Assembly (NCBI GenBank): GCA_900473795.1
Contig: UCMT01000019.1
Location: 1 to 64,000, forward strand
DNA: 64,000 nt
Source: Hyphomicrobiales bacterium
Lineage (GTDB): Bacteria > Pseudomonadota > Alphaproteobacteria > Rhizobiales > Rhizobiaceae
Direction of reading: 5' to 3'
Shown: in pieces, positions 1-8,145 of the stretch
Position numbering within the stretch: position 1 is the stretch's first letter
Layout: each line of letters begins with the position of its first letter
The notes under the pieces: generated by a model
Told to the model about the DNA's origin: nothing
What the model saw: the letters and a program-made list of their open reading frames with translations, nothing else
Database searches by the model: none
Program-made: the position numbers and the translations under genes

Positions 1-963
1 GGTTCCTCCAATGTAGAGGAAGTTCCAACCGATCCCCAGGAAGACAAGCGCACCCGCGAACGATCCGAATCCCGTGCCTGTCAATGTCGTCACGACATGC
101 GCCACGAACAGGCCGACGCCCGCGAACATGATGCGCAGCACGCCGAAACGGGCAATCAGCGATCCGGTGAAGAAGGACGGCAGGAACATGCCGAGGACAT
201 GGAATTGGATGACTGCCGCGGCAGCCGAGAGGCCATGATTGTGGTGCACCATTGCGATTGGCGTGGCCGTCATCGCAAGGATCATGACGCCGTAGCCAGT
301 CGCCGCGCCGAACAACGCAACCAGATAGGCGGGCTGTGAGACGATCGTCCGCCAAGGCCTTGCGTTTCCCTGCTCGGATGCGCTCGGTCGGGATTGCGGC
401 ACACGTAGCCCCAGAAGGACGCTTGCGCCGACTAGCGAAACCACGGCGAGAAGGAGGAACGACCCCACGTAGAGTGGCTCCAGGAGCGGTCCCCCGAAAC
501 GGCCCAGCATGGGACCCGCGAGCGCTGCGACGATGCCTCCGCCGAGCACCAGCGAAATCGACCGCGGGCGGAAGGCGTCATCGGCAACCTCGCTCGCCGC
601 GAACCTGTAGAACTGGGCGAAGGCTTGATATGTGCCGACCAGGAACGTGCCGAAGGACAAGAGCAGCAGCGATCCGAGCCAGATGCCCAGGGCAGCGACA
701 AGTCCTCCGGCCGTTCCAGCCAGTGCACCCGCGACGAACCCGACACGCCGCCCCACTTTCGACATCCAGATGGAGGCGGGGAACGTGGCTGCCGCCGTGC
801 CCAGAAACATGGCCGCGATCGGCGTCGTTGCATATTCCGGCGAAGGGGCGATCTGTCCTCCTGCCAATCCACCAACGGTCATCACGAGGACAGACGCCGT
901 CTGGAACAGGGCCTGTGCGCTTGCGAGGATGAGGACCTGCCGATGCATGCTTCTGTCCGCCAT
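1..963 (-). CDS. MFS transporter (3' end outside window)
   Basis: The reverse strand from the ATG at 963 is open to base 1 (321 codons, no stop reached), so the C-terminus lies outside the window. The translation is a run of hydrophobic helices with an MFS-type loop after TM2 (WMSKVGRRVGF). The last visible stretch, GIGWNFLYIGGT, is typical of small major facilitator transporters. A second possible start is the ATG at 948. The gene is divergent from the ArsR-rhodanese gene, with a dyad between them, so it is probably repressed by that regulator. Substrate is unknown; efflux of a metal(loid), sulfur compound or drug is possible. Confidence 0.85.
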   Translation of the reverse strand, partial: MADRSMHRQVLILASAQALFQTASVLVMTVGGLAGGQIAPSPEYATTPIAAMFLGTAAATFPASIWMSKVGRRVGFVAGALAGTAGGLVAALGIWLGSLLLLSFGTFLVGTYQAFAQFYRFAASEVADDAFRPRSISLVLGGGIVAALAGPMLGRFGGPLLEPLYVGSFLLLAVVSLVGASVLLGLRVPQSRPSASEQGNARPWRTIVSQPAYLVALFGAATGYGVMILAMTATPIAMVHHNHGLSAAAAVIQFHVLGMFLPSFFTGSLIARFGVLRIMFAGVGLFVAHVVTTLTGTGFGSFAGALVFLGIGWNFLYIGGT

Positions 964-999
964 TCGAATCCCATCCTCTTCTTGACAATCGCAGCCATT

Positions 1000-1021
1000 C
1001 ATTCAATTGTTTCGTTGAATG
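1000..1021. promoter_or_regulatory. ArsR-type operator dyad
   Basis: A 7-bp inverted repeat, CATTCAA-N8-TTGAATG, lies in the short gap between the divergent MFS and ArsR-rhodanese genes. ATTCAA/TTGAAT half sites are typical of ArsR-family operators. Its position would let one regulator control both genes. Confidence 0.65.
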
Positions 1022-1037
1022 TTTAAATTAAGCTGGG

Positions 1038-1736
1038 ATGTTGTCAATGGCGTCTGCAAAGAGCCTGATATTCGCAGAACTGGCCGAGATCGCTCGCACC
1101 ATCGGCCATCCCCATCGCCTCGAACTCATCGAGCACGTTTCACAGGGAGAGCGGTCGGTCGAACGGTTGGCAGCGCTGATCGGGCAATCGATGGCCAACA
1201 CCTCGCAACACCTCCAGCACCTCCGGCGCTCTGGCCTTGTCCAGTCGCGCAGAGACGGAAAGCGGATTCTCTACCGCCTTGGCGACGGTCCCGTGATTCC
1301 TCTGCTGACCTCGCTCCGGCAATACGCCGAGGACAGTCGAGCCGAAGTGCGAGGCATTGTTGCCGACTACTTCGATCGCCTGGATCGGCTGGAACCGATC
1401 TCTCGAACGGAGCTGGTCGCCAGGCTGCGCGAAGAAAATGTCACCGTGCTGGATGTCCGCCCGAAAGAGGAGTTCGACCTCGGACGCATTCCCGGCGCGG
1501 TCAACGTCCCACTCGAGGAACTTGAGAAACGGCTGAGCGAACTGCCCGCCGACACCGAGACCGTTGCTTACTGCCGGGGACCATACTGTATCCTTTCCTT
1601 TGAGGCCGTGGCGGCGCTACGCACAAAGGGATACCGAATCCGCCGCCTCGAGGACGGATTCCCTGAATGGGTTGACGCCGGGTTTGCGGTGGAAAGGGGA
1701 CCCTCCGTTGCGCCGCGACCGGCTAGATCGAACTGA
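1038..1736 (+). CDS. ArsR-family regulator fused to a rhodanese domain
   Basis: The 232-aa protein has two parts. Residues about 5-100 form an ArsR winged helix with recognition region SMANTSQHLQHLRRSGLV. Residues about 120-222 form a rhodanese domain with VLDVRPKEEFDLGRIPGAVN and an active-site loop YCRGPYC. The only two cysteines of the whole protein are in that loop; the DNA-binding half has none. ArsR-rhodanese fusions are a known family, but their ligand is not settled. Sensing through persulfide or arsenate chemistry at the loop cysteine is an inference. An in-frame ATG at 1047 is an alternative start. Confidence 0.88.
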   Translation: MLSMASAKSLIFAELAEIARTIGHPHRLELIEHVSQGERSVERLAALIGQSMANTSQHLQHLRRSGLVQSRRDGKRILYRLGDGPVIPLLTSLRQYAEDSRAEVRGIVADYFDRLDRLEPISRTELVARLREENVTVLDVRPKEEFDLGRIPGAVNVPLEELEKRLSELPADTETVAYCRGPYCILSFEAVAALRTKGYRIRRLEDGFPEWVDAGFAVERGPSVAPRPARSN

Positions 1737-1918
1737 TAAGATGACGCACGCTGCCGATGCACCTTTTATCTTGATATGGTGCATTGGCATTAGAAACAGA
1801 GGCTTACTGGCTATAAGCCCTCGATCCGCCGATTCTCCAGCGCTCGCTCTGGCCGCGCCTGATCGCACATTTTCGTGAGCCCCTTCCAACGGCTTTGACT
1901 CCATGCCAGAGTAAGCGG

Positions 1919-2293
1919 ATGAGGTTCATGAAGGTCATCCATCGACTGCTGTTCGTGTCCGCCGTGCTCGGGTTCATCCTTGGTCCCGTCAGCATCGGTG
2001 CGGCCGATAGCGTCATGGCATCTTCGGGACCTGCTGCGATGGATAAGATGCCGGGCATGGACATGTCTGCGGATATGTCCTGCTGTCCCGACGAACAACC
2101 AATCACGCCTGACTGCGGGAGCAAGTCCTGCCCCCTGGCCGTGCTCTGTACAACGGCGATCGTCGGTCAGCTGGCGACCTCGCATTCATGGTCGTTGAAC
2201 GTCGGCTGGGTCGCCCATCGGTTCCTCATTGCCCTTCACGCGGAGCTTGCCTCCTCACTGGTCGATCCGCCAGTGCGTCCTCCACGAGTCTGA
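1919..2293 (+). CDS. Met/Cys-rich secreted small protein
   Basis: This 124-aa product starts at ATG 1919 (or 1928). It has a signal-like hydrophobic N-terminus, then a Met-rich stretch (MDKMPGMDMSADMSCCPDE) and two further Cys sites (PDCGSKSCPLAVLC). It precedes the cusBA genes and has the same plan as the protein at 7656-8009: signal, Met cluster, CC/CxxC, then KxC...VxC and a Pro-rich tail. No named family is recognised. Periplasmic copper or silver binding is inferred from composition and neighbours. Confidence 0.6.
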   Translation: MRFMKVIHRLLFVSAVLGFILGPVSIGAADSVMASSGPAAMDKMPGMDMSADMSCCPDEQPITPDCGSKSCPLAVLCTTAIVGQLATSHSWSLNVGWVAHRFLIALHAELASSLVDPPVRPPRV

Positions 2294-2417
2294 TCCCACG
2301 TTCATTGAACACGTCGTCGATTCGGCACGGTCGCAGGTCTGCGTCCGCGCGGTACCGATGGCGATCCATATTGACTGAAGACGAGGTCGCAGACCCGTCC
2401 GGATGAGACATCGAACC

Positions 2418-2822
2418 ATGAAACAGACCACCTTCGACGCGAGGACCGCGCTCCTCGCTGGCGCAGTGTTGTTCAGCACCGCTACCGCCTCCTACGCCGG
2501 GGCGAAAGACTACGAATTCCAGGCCGTCCAGACTGACATCAAGCAGGGGCCGGGCACGGTCGTCTCCGTGCGCTTGGTCGACAAGCGGACGGGTAAGGCC
2601 GTTCCCGACGCCGTCATCTTCACCACCCGCATGGATATGGCTCCCGAGGGCATGGAGACGATGACCACACCCGTGGAGCCATCGACCTCCACCGAGGCTG
2701 GCGTCTACGCCTTCACGACAAACCTCTCCATGGAGGGCGGATGGCGGTTCCAGATCGCCGCCAAGGTCCAGGGTGAGCCTGAGACCGTCCAGGGTGAACT
2801 TGTTCTGAAGGCAATGCCGTGA
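2418..2822 (+). CDS. FixH/YtkA-like periplasmic protein
   Basis: The 134-aa protein has a signal peptide (cleavage expected near ATASYA-GA) and a single beta-rich domain resembling the FixH/YtkA family. Features include VRLVDKRTGKAVPDAVI, a Met-containing segment TTRMDMAPEGMETM and a GGWRFQIAAKV strand. Such domains often sit beside copper-handling and RND efflux genes. The stop overlaps the start of cusB by 4 bases, so the genes are probably translationally coupled. ATG 2403 is an alternative start; ATG 2418 gives the cleaner signal peptide. Confidence 0.65.
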   Translation: MKQTTFDARTALLAGAVLFSTATASYAGAKDYEFQAVQTDIKQGPGTVVSVRLVDKRTGKAVPDAVIFTTRMDMAPEGMETMTTPVEPSTSTEAGVYAFTTNLSMEGGWRFQIAAKVQGEPETVQGELVLKAMP

Positions 2823-4243
2823 ACACGTCGTCGCGCTTGATTGCCACGCTCACCCTCGCCGCGATTGTCGGCGGGGGAGGCTACTGGGCTGGAAAGAACG
2901 ATATCGGTTCGCTGTTGCAACAATGGCTTGCGATCCGGATGGTGGAAGCGGAGCCAAAACAGCAGCCGACGGGGAGGGTGGTCTACTACAGCCACCCGGA
3001 TGGCCTGGCCGCGTATTCCGCCACACCGACGAACACAGACGACGGGCGGCCATTCGTGGCCGTCCACGAAAGCGAGGATGTCAGCTTCAGCGCGACGAGA
3101 GCCGCGGCCCCTGCGGCTGAGACTGCGTCCGCGACGTCCGATCGGAAGATCCTGTACTACCGCAACCCCATGGGGCTTCCCGACACGTCCAAGGTGCCGA
3201 AGAAGGATTCGATGGGGATGGACTACCTCCCCGTTTATGACGGCGAGGTCAGCGAAAGTTCCACCGTCAGGGTTACGCTCGGCAAACTCCAGCGGACGGG
3301 GGTGAAGACCGCGCTCGCCGAAAAGACAACCGTCAGCCGCAAGATCCGGGTGCCTGGAACCGTCACGCTCGACGAGCGCATGGTCAGCATCGTTTCCATG
3401 CGGGCTGACGCCTTTGTCGAGGACGTCGCTAATGTCACCACGGGCGACAGGATCACCAAGGGCGAAAACCTCTTCCACTTCTATTCGAAGGAGATCGCCA
3501 CCGCCGGAGCCGAGTACGCGACCGAGATGCGCAATGGCGGAAAACTGGCCCCCAATACAGGGGCAGCGCTCCGCCTGAGGAACCTCGGCGTGCCGACGGC
3601 GACGATCACCAGCATCGCGGCCGAGAGAAAGGTGCCGCAGAGCATTGCCTACACCGCGCCCCGGGACGGCGTCGTGTTGGAGCGGATGGCCGTGAGCGGC
3701 ATGATGGCCGAGGCTGGAGACATTCTCTTCCGCATCGCCGACGTTTCGAAGGTCTGGGTGATCGCCGACGTCCCGGAATACGAGCTTAGCGCCGTGCGCA
3801 AGGGAGCCGTTGTTTCGGTGAACGTCCGCAATCTGCCTGGCACGACGTTCAAGGGAACGGTCGACCTCATTTATCCGGAGGTCCAGATGCAAACCCGGAC
3901 GACGAAGGTGAGGATCGAGCTTCCAAATCCGGACGGCCAACTGATGTCCAACATGTATGCCGAGGTCGAGATCGAAGCCGGAGCCGGAAACCCAGTCGTC
4001 GCCGTTCCCAACAGTTCGGTCATCGACACGGGCGACCGACAGATCGTCTTCCTCGACAAGGGCGAGGGCAGGTTTGAGCCGATGGATGTCGGACTGGGCG
4101 TTCGAGGCGAGGACATGACCGAAATCACCAAAGGGATCGCCGCGGGCGACCGCGTCGTCGTTTCCGCCAACTTCCTGCTGGACGCCGAAAGCAACCTGAA
4201 CGCCGCGCTAAGCGCCCTGACGCCGGACGAGGTGAAACCATGA
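2819..4243 (+). CDS. cusB: CusB-type RND periplasmic adaptor
   Basis: This 474-aa membrane-fusion protein has an N-terminal anchor (about residues 5-25). A degenerate heavy-metal-binding motif follows (VVYYSHPDGL, about 55-85), then a complete one (LYYRNPMGLP...DSMGMDYLPVY, about 115-145). After these come the lipoyl/hairpin/beta-barrel domains of the HlyD/CusB family. It links the inner-membrane pump to an outer-membrane channel, but no outer-membrane channel gene is visible here. It overlaps the upstream FixH-like gene and the downstream pump gene by 4 bases each, so the unit is a tight operon. Monovalent copper/silver is the most likely substrate. Confidence 0.9.
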   Translation: MNTSSRLIATLTLAAIVGGGGYWAGKNDIGSLLQQWLAIRMVEAEPKQQPTGRVVYYSHPDGLAAYSATPTNTDDGRPFVAVHESEDVSFSATRAAAPAAETASATSDRKILYYRNPMGLPDTSKVPKKDSMGMDYLPVYDGEVSESSTVRVTLGKLQRTGVKTALAEKTTVSRKIRVPGTVTLDERMVSIVSMRADAFVEDVANVTTGDRITKGENLFHFYSKEIATAGAEYATEMRNGGKLAPNTGAALRLRNLGVPTATITSIAAERKVPQSIAYTAPRDGVVLERMAVSGMMAEAGDILFRIADVSKVWVIADVPEYELSAVRKGAVVSVNVRNLPGTTFKGTVDLIYPEVQMQTRTTKVRIELPNPDGQLMSNMYAEVEIEAGAGNPVVAVPNSSVIDTGDRQIVFLDKGEGRFEPMDVGLGVRGEDMTEITKGIAAGDRVVVSANFLLDAESNLNAALSALTPDEVKP

Positions 4244-7200
4244 TCGCGCATATCATCTCGTGGTCCGCCCGCAATCTCCTGTTGGTCTTCTTCGGCGCGG
4301 TGCTGTCCATCGCGGGCGGCGTCTATGCGCTGCGCACGCTGCCGCTCGATGCGATCCCCGATCTTTCCGACGTCCAGGTGATCGTGTTCACCGACTATCC
4401 CGGTCAGGCTCCGCAGGTCGTCGAGGACCAGGTCACCTATCCTTTGACGACGTCGATGCTGACCGTGCCGAAGTCGAAGGTCGTCCGCGGGTTCTCGTTC
4501 TTCGGCGTTTCGTTCGTCTACGTGATCTTCGAAGACGGGACCGATCCCTACTGGGCGCGCAGCCGGGTGCTCGAATACCTGAACGCGGCCGCAAGCCGTC
4601 TGCCGGACGGCGTGTCGCCGAGCCTCGGCCCCGACGCCACCGGTGTGGGCTGGGTTTACCAGTACGCCGTCGTCGCCAAGGAGCTGTCGCTTGCCGAACT
4701 TCGGTCGCTGCAGGATTGGGTCGTGCGCTTCGCCGTCTCCAAGTCCGAGGGCGTGGCCGAGGTGGCCAGCGTCGGCGGCTTCGTCAAGCAGTATTCCATC
4801 GTCGTCGATCCCGCCCGCCTGAAGGCCCAGAATGTCACGCTGTCGGATATCGCTGATGCCGTGCGATCGAGCAACCGCGACGTCGGCGGACGGACCGTGG
4901 AAATCTCCGAGTTCGAATTCATGGTGCGCGGCAAAGGATACCTGCAGGGCATCAAGGACATCGAGAACATCGTCCTCAATACGAATGCGGGCATTCCGCT
5001 GCGTCTGTCCGACTTGGCGAGGGTCGAGCTGGTCCCGGACGAACGGCGCGGCATCACCGAGCTGAACGGCGAGGGCGAGGTCGCAAGCGGCATCGTTCTG
5101 CAACGTGTTGGAGCCAATGCTCTGACTGTCATTGAGAACGCCAAGGAGAGCCTTGCGGAGATCCGGAACAGCCTTCCTGCCGGAACCGAAATCCTTCCCG
5201 TCTATGACCGTTCGAAACTCATCGAAGCGGCCATCGAGACCCTGAAGGGCACGCTGGTCGAGGAATCGATCGTCGTCGCCCTGGTGACCATCGCCTTCCT
5301 TCTGCATGTCCGCAGCGCGCTTGTGGCGATCATCATGCTGCCGATCGGCATCCTGATGGCGTTCATGGCGATGCGGGCGCTCGGCCTCGGGTCGAACATC
5401 ATGAGCCTGGGCGGCATCGCCATCGCCATCGGTGCGATGATCGACGCCGCCATCGTCATGATCGAGAACGCGCACAAGCATCTGGAGCGCGCGCCGCCGG
5501 GCAAGCCGCGGACCGAAGTCCTGATAGACGCGGCGAGCGAGGTCGGCCCGGCGCTGTTCTTCAGCCTGCTGATCATCACCGTGTCGTTCCTGCCGATCTT
5601 CACGCTGGAATCGCAGGAGGGCCGCCTGTTCGGTCCACTCGCCTTTACCAAGACATTCGCGATGGCGGCGGCCGCGCTGCTGTCGATTACATTGGTGCCG
5701 GCACTGATGATCCTGTTCGTTAGAGGGCGCATCGTCCCCGAGCACAAGAACCCGCTCAACCGTCTGCTGATCTGGATCTACCGTCCGGTCATCGCTGGCG
5801 TCCTGAAGGCAAAGACCCTGACGATCCTCGCCGCCGTCGCGGTTCTCGCCGTTACCGCCTGGCCCGTCCAGCACATCGGCAGCGAGTTCATGCCCAATCT
5901 CGACGAGGGCACGCTGATGTACATGCCGACGACGCTGCCCGGCTTGTCGGTGACCAAGGCGGCCGAGTTGATGCAGACTCAGGACCGCATCATCAAGTCG
6001 TTCCCGGAAGTGGAGACGGTGTTCGGCAAGGCGGGGCGTGCGCTGACGGCGACCGATCCGGCTCCGACGGAAATGTTCGAGACCATCATCACGTTGAAGC
6101 CCAAATCCGAATGGCGGCCAGGCGTGACATCCGACAGCCTCAAGCAGGAGATGGACGCAGCCCTCCAGTTCCCCGGCGTCTCGAACGCCTGGACCATGCC
6201 GATCCGCGCCCGCATCGACATGCTGTCGACGGGGATCAGGACTCCGGTCGGCGTCAAGGTCTATGGGACCGAGCTCAAGGAGATGGAGAACGTCGCAAGG
6301 AAGATCGAGACCGTTCTGAAGGCGGTTCCGGGAACATCGAGCGCCTACGCCGAGCGCGTCATCGGCGGCTACTATCTCGACATCATCCCGGACCGCAACG
6401 CGCTCGGGCGCTACGGTCTCACCATCGACGACGTCCAGGACGTCATAGGAATGGCCCTGGGATCCGAGGTCGTGACGTCCACTGTCGAAGGGAGGGAACG
6501 CTATGGCGTCGCCATCCGGTACCCGAGAGCCTTTCGCAGCGACCCGCAATCCATCGCGAGCGACGTCCAGGTCTCGTTGCCGGGCGGCGGTACGGTTCCA
6601 CTGGGTGAAGTGGCCGAGGTCAAGCTGACGCGCGGTGCCACGACCATCCGGACGGAGAATGGCCAGCTTGCCGTCTATATCTTCGTCGACATCGCCAACC
6701 GGGATCTCGGGGGTTACGTGGCGGAAGCCCAGGCTGCCGTAGCGGCAAGCGTCGAGATGCCTCCGGGCTATTCCGTCGCCTGGAGCGGCCAGTTCGAATA
6801 TCTCGAAAGGGCGAAGGCCCGCCTGACGATCGTCGTTCCGCTGACGCTCGCGCTGATCTTCCTGCTGCTCTTCCTGAACTTCAAGGCGCTGACCGAGACG
6901 CTAATCGTCATGCTGTCCCTGCCGTTCGCGCTGGTCGGCGGCATCTGGATGATGTGGTGGTTGGGCTTCAACGCCTCGGTTGCTGTCGCAGTCGGCTTCA
7001 TCGCGCTCGCGGGCGTTGCGGCGGAGACGGGAGTGATCATGCTCATCTACCTCGACCAGGCTCTGCGGGAGCAGCGCTCGGTATGCGAGACTGAAGGAAG
7101 AGAGTTCACACGAGCCGACCTTCATGAGGCGATCATGGTCGGCGCTGTCGAGCGCGTCCGGCCGAAGATGATGACGGTCGTGGCGATCATGGCGGGCCTG

Positions 7201-7416
7201 GTGCCGATCCTCTGGAGCACAGGTGCCGGGTCGGAAATCATGCAGCGCATCGCCGTGCCGATGATCGGCGGCATGATCTCGTCGACCATTCTGACGCTCG
7301 TGGTGATCCCAGCGATCTACGGGCTGGTCAAGGGCTGGCGGCTGGCGGCGAGTTCGGAGGCCCGCGCGGCCTCCATCGGGGCAGACGTGGCGGCCCTTAG
7401 GGAGGCCGCTGAATGA
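4240..7416 (+). CDS. cusA: CusA-type heavy-metal RND efflux pump
   Basis: At 1058 aa it is full length for the HME-RND family. Family landmarks are TLPLDAIPDLSDVQVIV near the N-terminus, GGIAIAIGAMIDAAIVMIEN in the first helix bundle and DIIPDRNALGRYGL in the docking region. Methionines occur at CusA-like positions (LMYMPTTLPGLS and ARIDMLSTGIRTPVG). These match the Cu/Ag subgroup better than Zn/Co/Cd pumps. It exports metal from the periplasm and cytosol by proton antiport. It follows cusB with a 4-base overlap. The antisense strand is also open over long stretches, a GC-bias artefact. Confidence 0.93.
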   Translation: MIAHIISWSARNLLLVFFGAVLSIAGGVYALRTLPLDAIPDLSDVQVIVFTDYPGQAPQVVEDQVTYPLTTSMLTVPKSKVVRGFSFFGVSFVYVIFEDGTDPYWARSRVLEYLNAAASRLPDGVSPSLGPDATGVGWVYQYAVVAKELSLAELRSLQDWVVRFAVSKSEGVAEVASVGGFVKQYSIVVDPARLKAQNVTLSDIADAVRSSNRDVGGRTVEISEFEFMVRGKGYLQGIKDIENIVLNTNAGIPLRLSDLARVELVPDERRGITELNGEGEVASGIVLQRVGANALTVIENAKESLAEIRNSLPAGTEILPVYDRSKLIEAAIETLKGTLVEESIVVALVTIAFLLHVRSALVAIIMLPIGILMAFMAMRALGLGSNIMSLGGIAIAIGAMIDAAIVMIENAHKHLERAPPGKPRTEVLIDAASEVGPALFFSLLIITVSFLPIFTLESQEGRLFGPLAFTKTFAMAAAALLSITLVPALMILFVRGRIVPEHKNPLNRLLIWIYRPVIAGVLKAKTLTILAAVAVLAVTAWPVQHIGSEFMPNLDEGTLMYMPTTLPGLSVTKAAELMQTQDRIIKSFPEVETVFGKAGRALTATDPAPTEMFETIITLKPKSEWRPGVTSDSLKQEMDAALQFPGVSNAWTMPIRARIDMLSTGIRTPVGVKVYGTELKEMENVARKIETVLKAVPGTSSAYAERVIGGYYLDIIPDRNALGRYGLTIDDVQDVIGMALGSEVVTSTVEGRERYGVAIRYPRAFRSDPQSIASDVQVSLPGGGTVPLGEVAEVKLTRGATTIRTENGQLAVYIFVDIANRDLGGYVAEAQAAVAASVEMPPGYSVAWSGQFEYLERAKARLTIVVPLTLALIFLLLFLNFKALTETLIVMLSLPFALVGGIWMMWWLGFNASVAVAVGFIALAGVAAETGVIMLIYLDQALREQRSVCETEGREFTRADLHEAIMVGAVERVRPKMMTVVAIMAGLVPILWSTGAGSEIMQRIAVPMIGGMISSTILTLVVIPAIYGLVKGWRLAASSEARAASIGADVAALREAAE

Positions 7417-7428
7417 CAGGAGGAAGCC

Positions 7429-7548
7429 ATGATGAACGACATGATGGGCAGCGGAATGATGTGGGGCATGGGTCTCGCGGGTCTTATCGGGATCGTGGTG
7501 GTCGTTCTCGTGATCGCGGCGCTCATCAAGTACTTGTTCTTTCACTGA
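7429..7548 (+). CDS. 39-aa Met-rich single-span membrane peptide
   Basis: An AGGAGGAAG ribosome site lies 12 bases after the cusA stop and precedes ATG 7429, opening a 39-codon frame. Residues 1-14 are Met/Gly/Trp-rich (MMNDMMGSGMMWGMG), followed by one strongly hydrophobic helix (GLIGIVVVVLVIAALIKYLFF) and a terminal His. Small Met-rich membrane peptides are common next to copper efflux genes but rarely annotated. A role as pump accessory or metal-sensing peptide is inference. Confidence 0.6.
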   Translation: MMNDMMGSGMMWGMGLAGLIGIVVVVLVIAALIKYLFFH

Positions 7549-7655
7549 CCCATGCGCCCGCGTCGTCGATCGACGATTCAGGTCGTAGGCGTCCGGATGC
7601 GGTGAGACGCCGTCATGGCTTGTTTTTAACCCAGATCGGCGTAATCCTTTGTGTC

Positions 7656-8009
7656 ATGAGACACTGGTCGGCTCGACAGCTTTTCGCTTTGCTCCTCGCG
7701 GTCTTTATCGCCGCGGGGATGAGCCACTCGATTGCTCAGGCAAGCGGCATGACCGCCAGGATGGCGACAATGTCCGAGATGCAAATGCCGGATCATGGAG
7801 ACTGTCAGGGCTGCCCCGACAAGCATCCTGACAAAGGCATGAAGACCTGCGGCGTCGTCTGCGCAATCACCGTCTTTGCGGTGCTTCCGGCAGCGACGCT
7901 CATGCCCGAGCCTCGCAAGCTTGCTTTCTTTGTCAGGCGCGATCCGTTCCTACGCGGGAAAGCATTGCTGCCCGATCCCTATCCGCCACGAACCTCCGAC
8001 ATCGGCTGA
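7656..8009 (+). CDS. Met/His/Cys-rich secreted small protein
   Basis: This 117-aa protein has a signal peptide (ALLLAVFIAAGMSHSIAQA). A Met cluster (MTARMATMSEMQMPDHG) follows, then CQGCPDKHPDKGMKTCGVVC and a basic, Pro-rich tail. It matches the architecture of the protein at 1919-2293, so the cusBA block is bracketed by two related putative periplasmic metal-binding proteins. No characterised family was recognised. Confidence 0.6.
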   Translation: MRHWSARQLFALLLAVFIAAGMSHSIAQASGMTARMATMSEMQMPDHGDCQGCPDKHPDKGMKTCGVVCAITVFAVLPAATLMPEPRKLAFFVRRDPFLRGKALLPDPYPPRTSDIG

Positions 8010-8145
8010 TATCCGGCTGCCGCGTCAAGCGACCGGGCCGGGCAAGCGAACGTATGCGCTGTTTTGCGCCGAGTGGCCGACAAGGTGAGAGAAACCACCA
8101 TAGGCCGATGCGTTCCATCATCCACGATGATTGGAAGGATCGAAT

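Noticed and set aside
3871..6549. An 892-codon open frame antisense to cusB/cusA
   Set aside because: It is rich in Arg, His, Asp and Gly with no domain, and is fully explained by codon bias opposite a high-GC gene. The sense strand encodes clear CusB and CusA.
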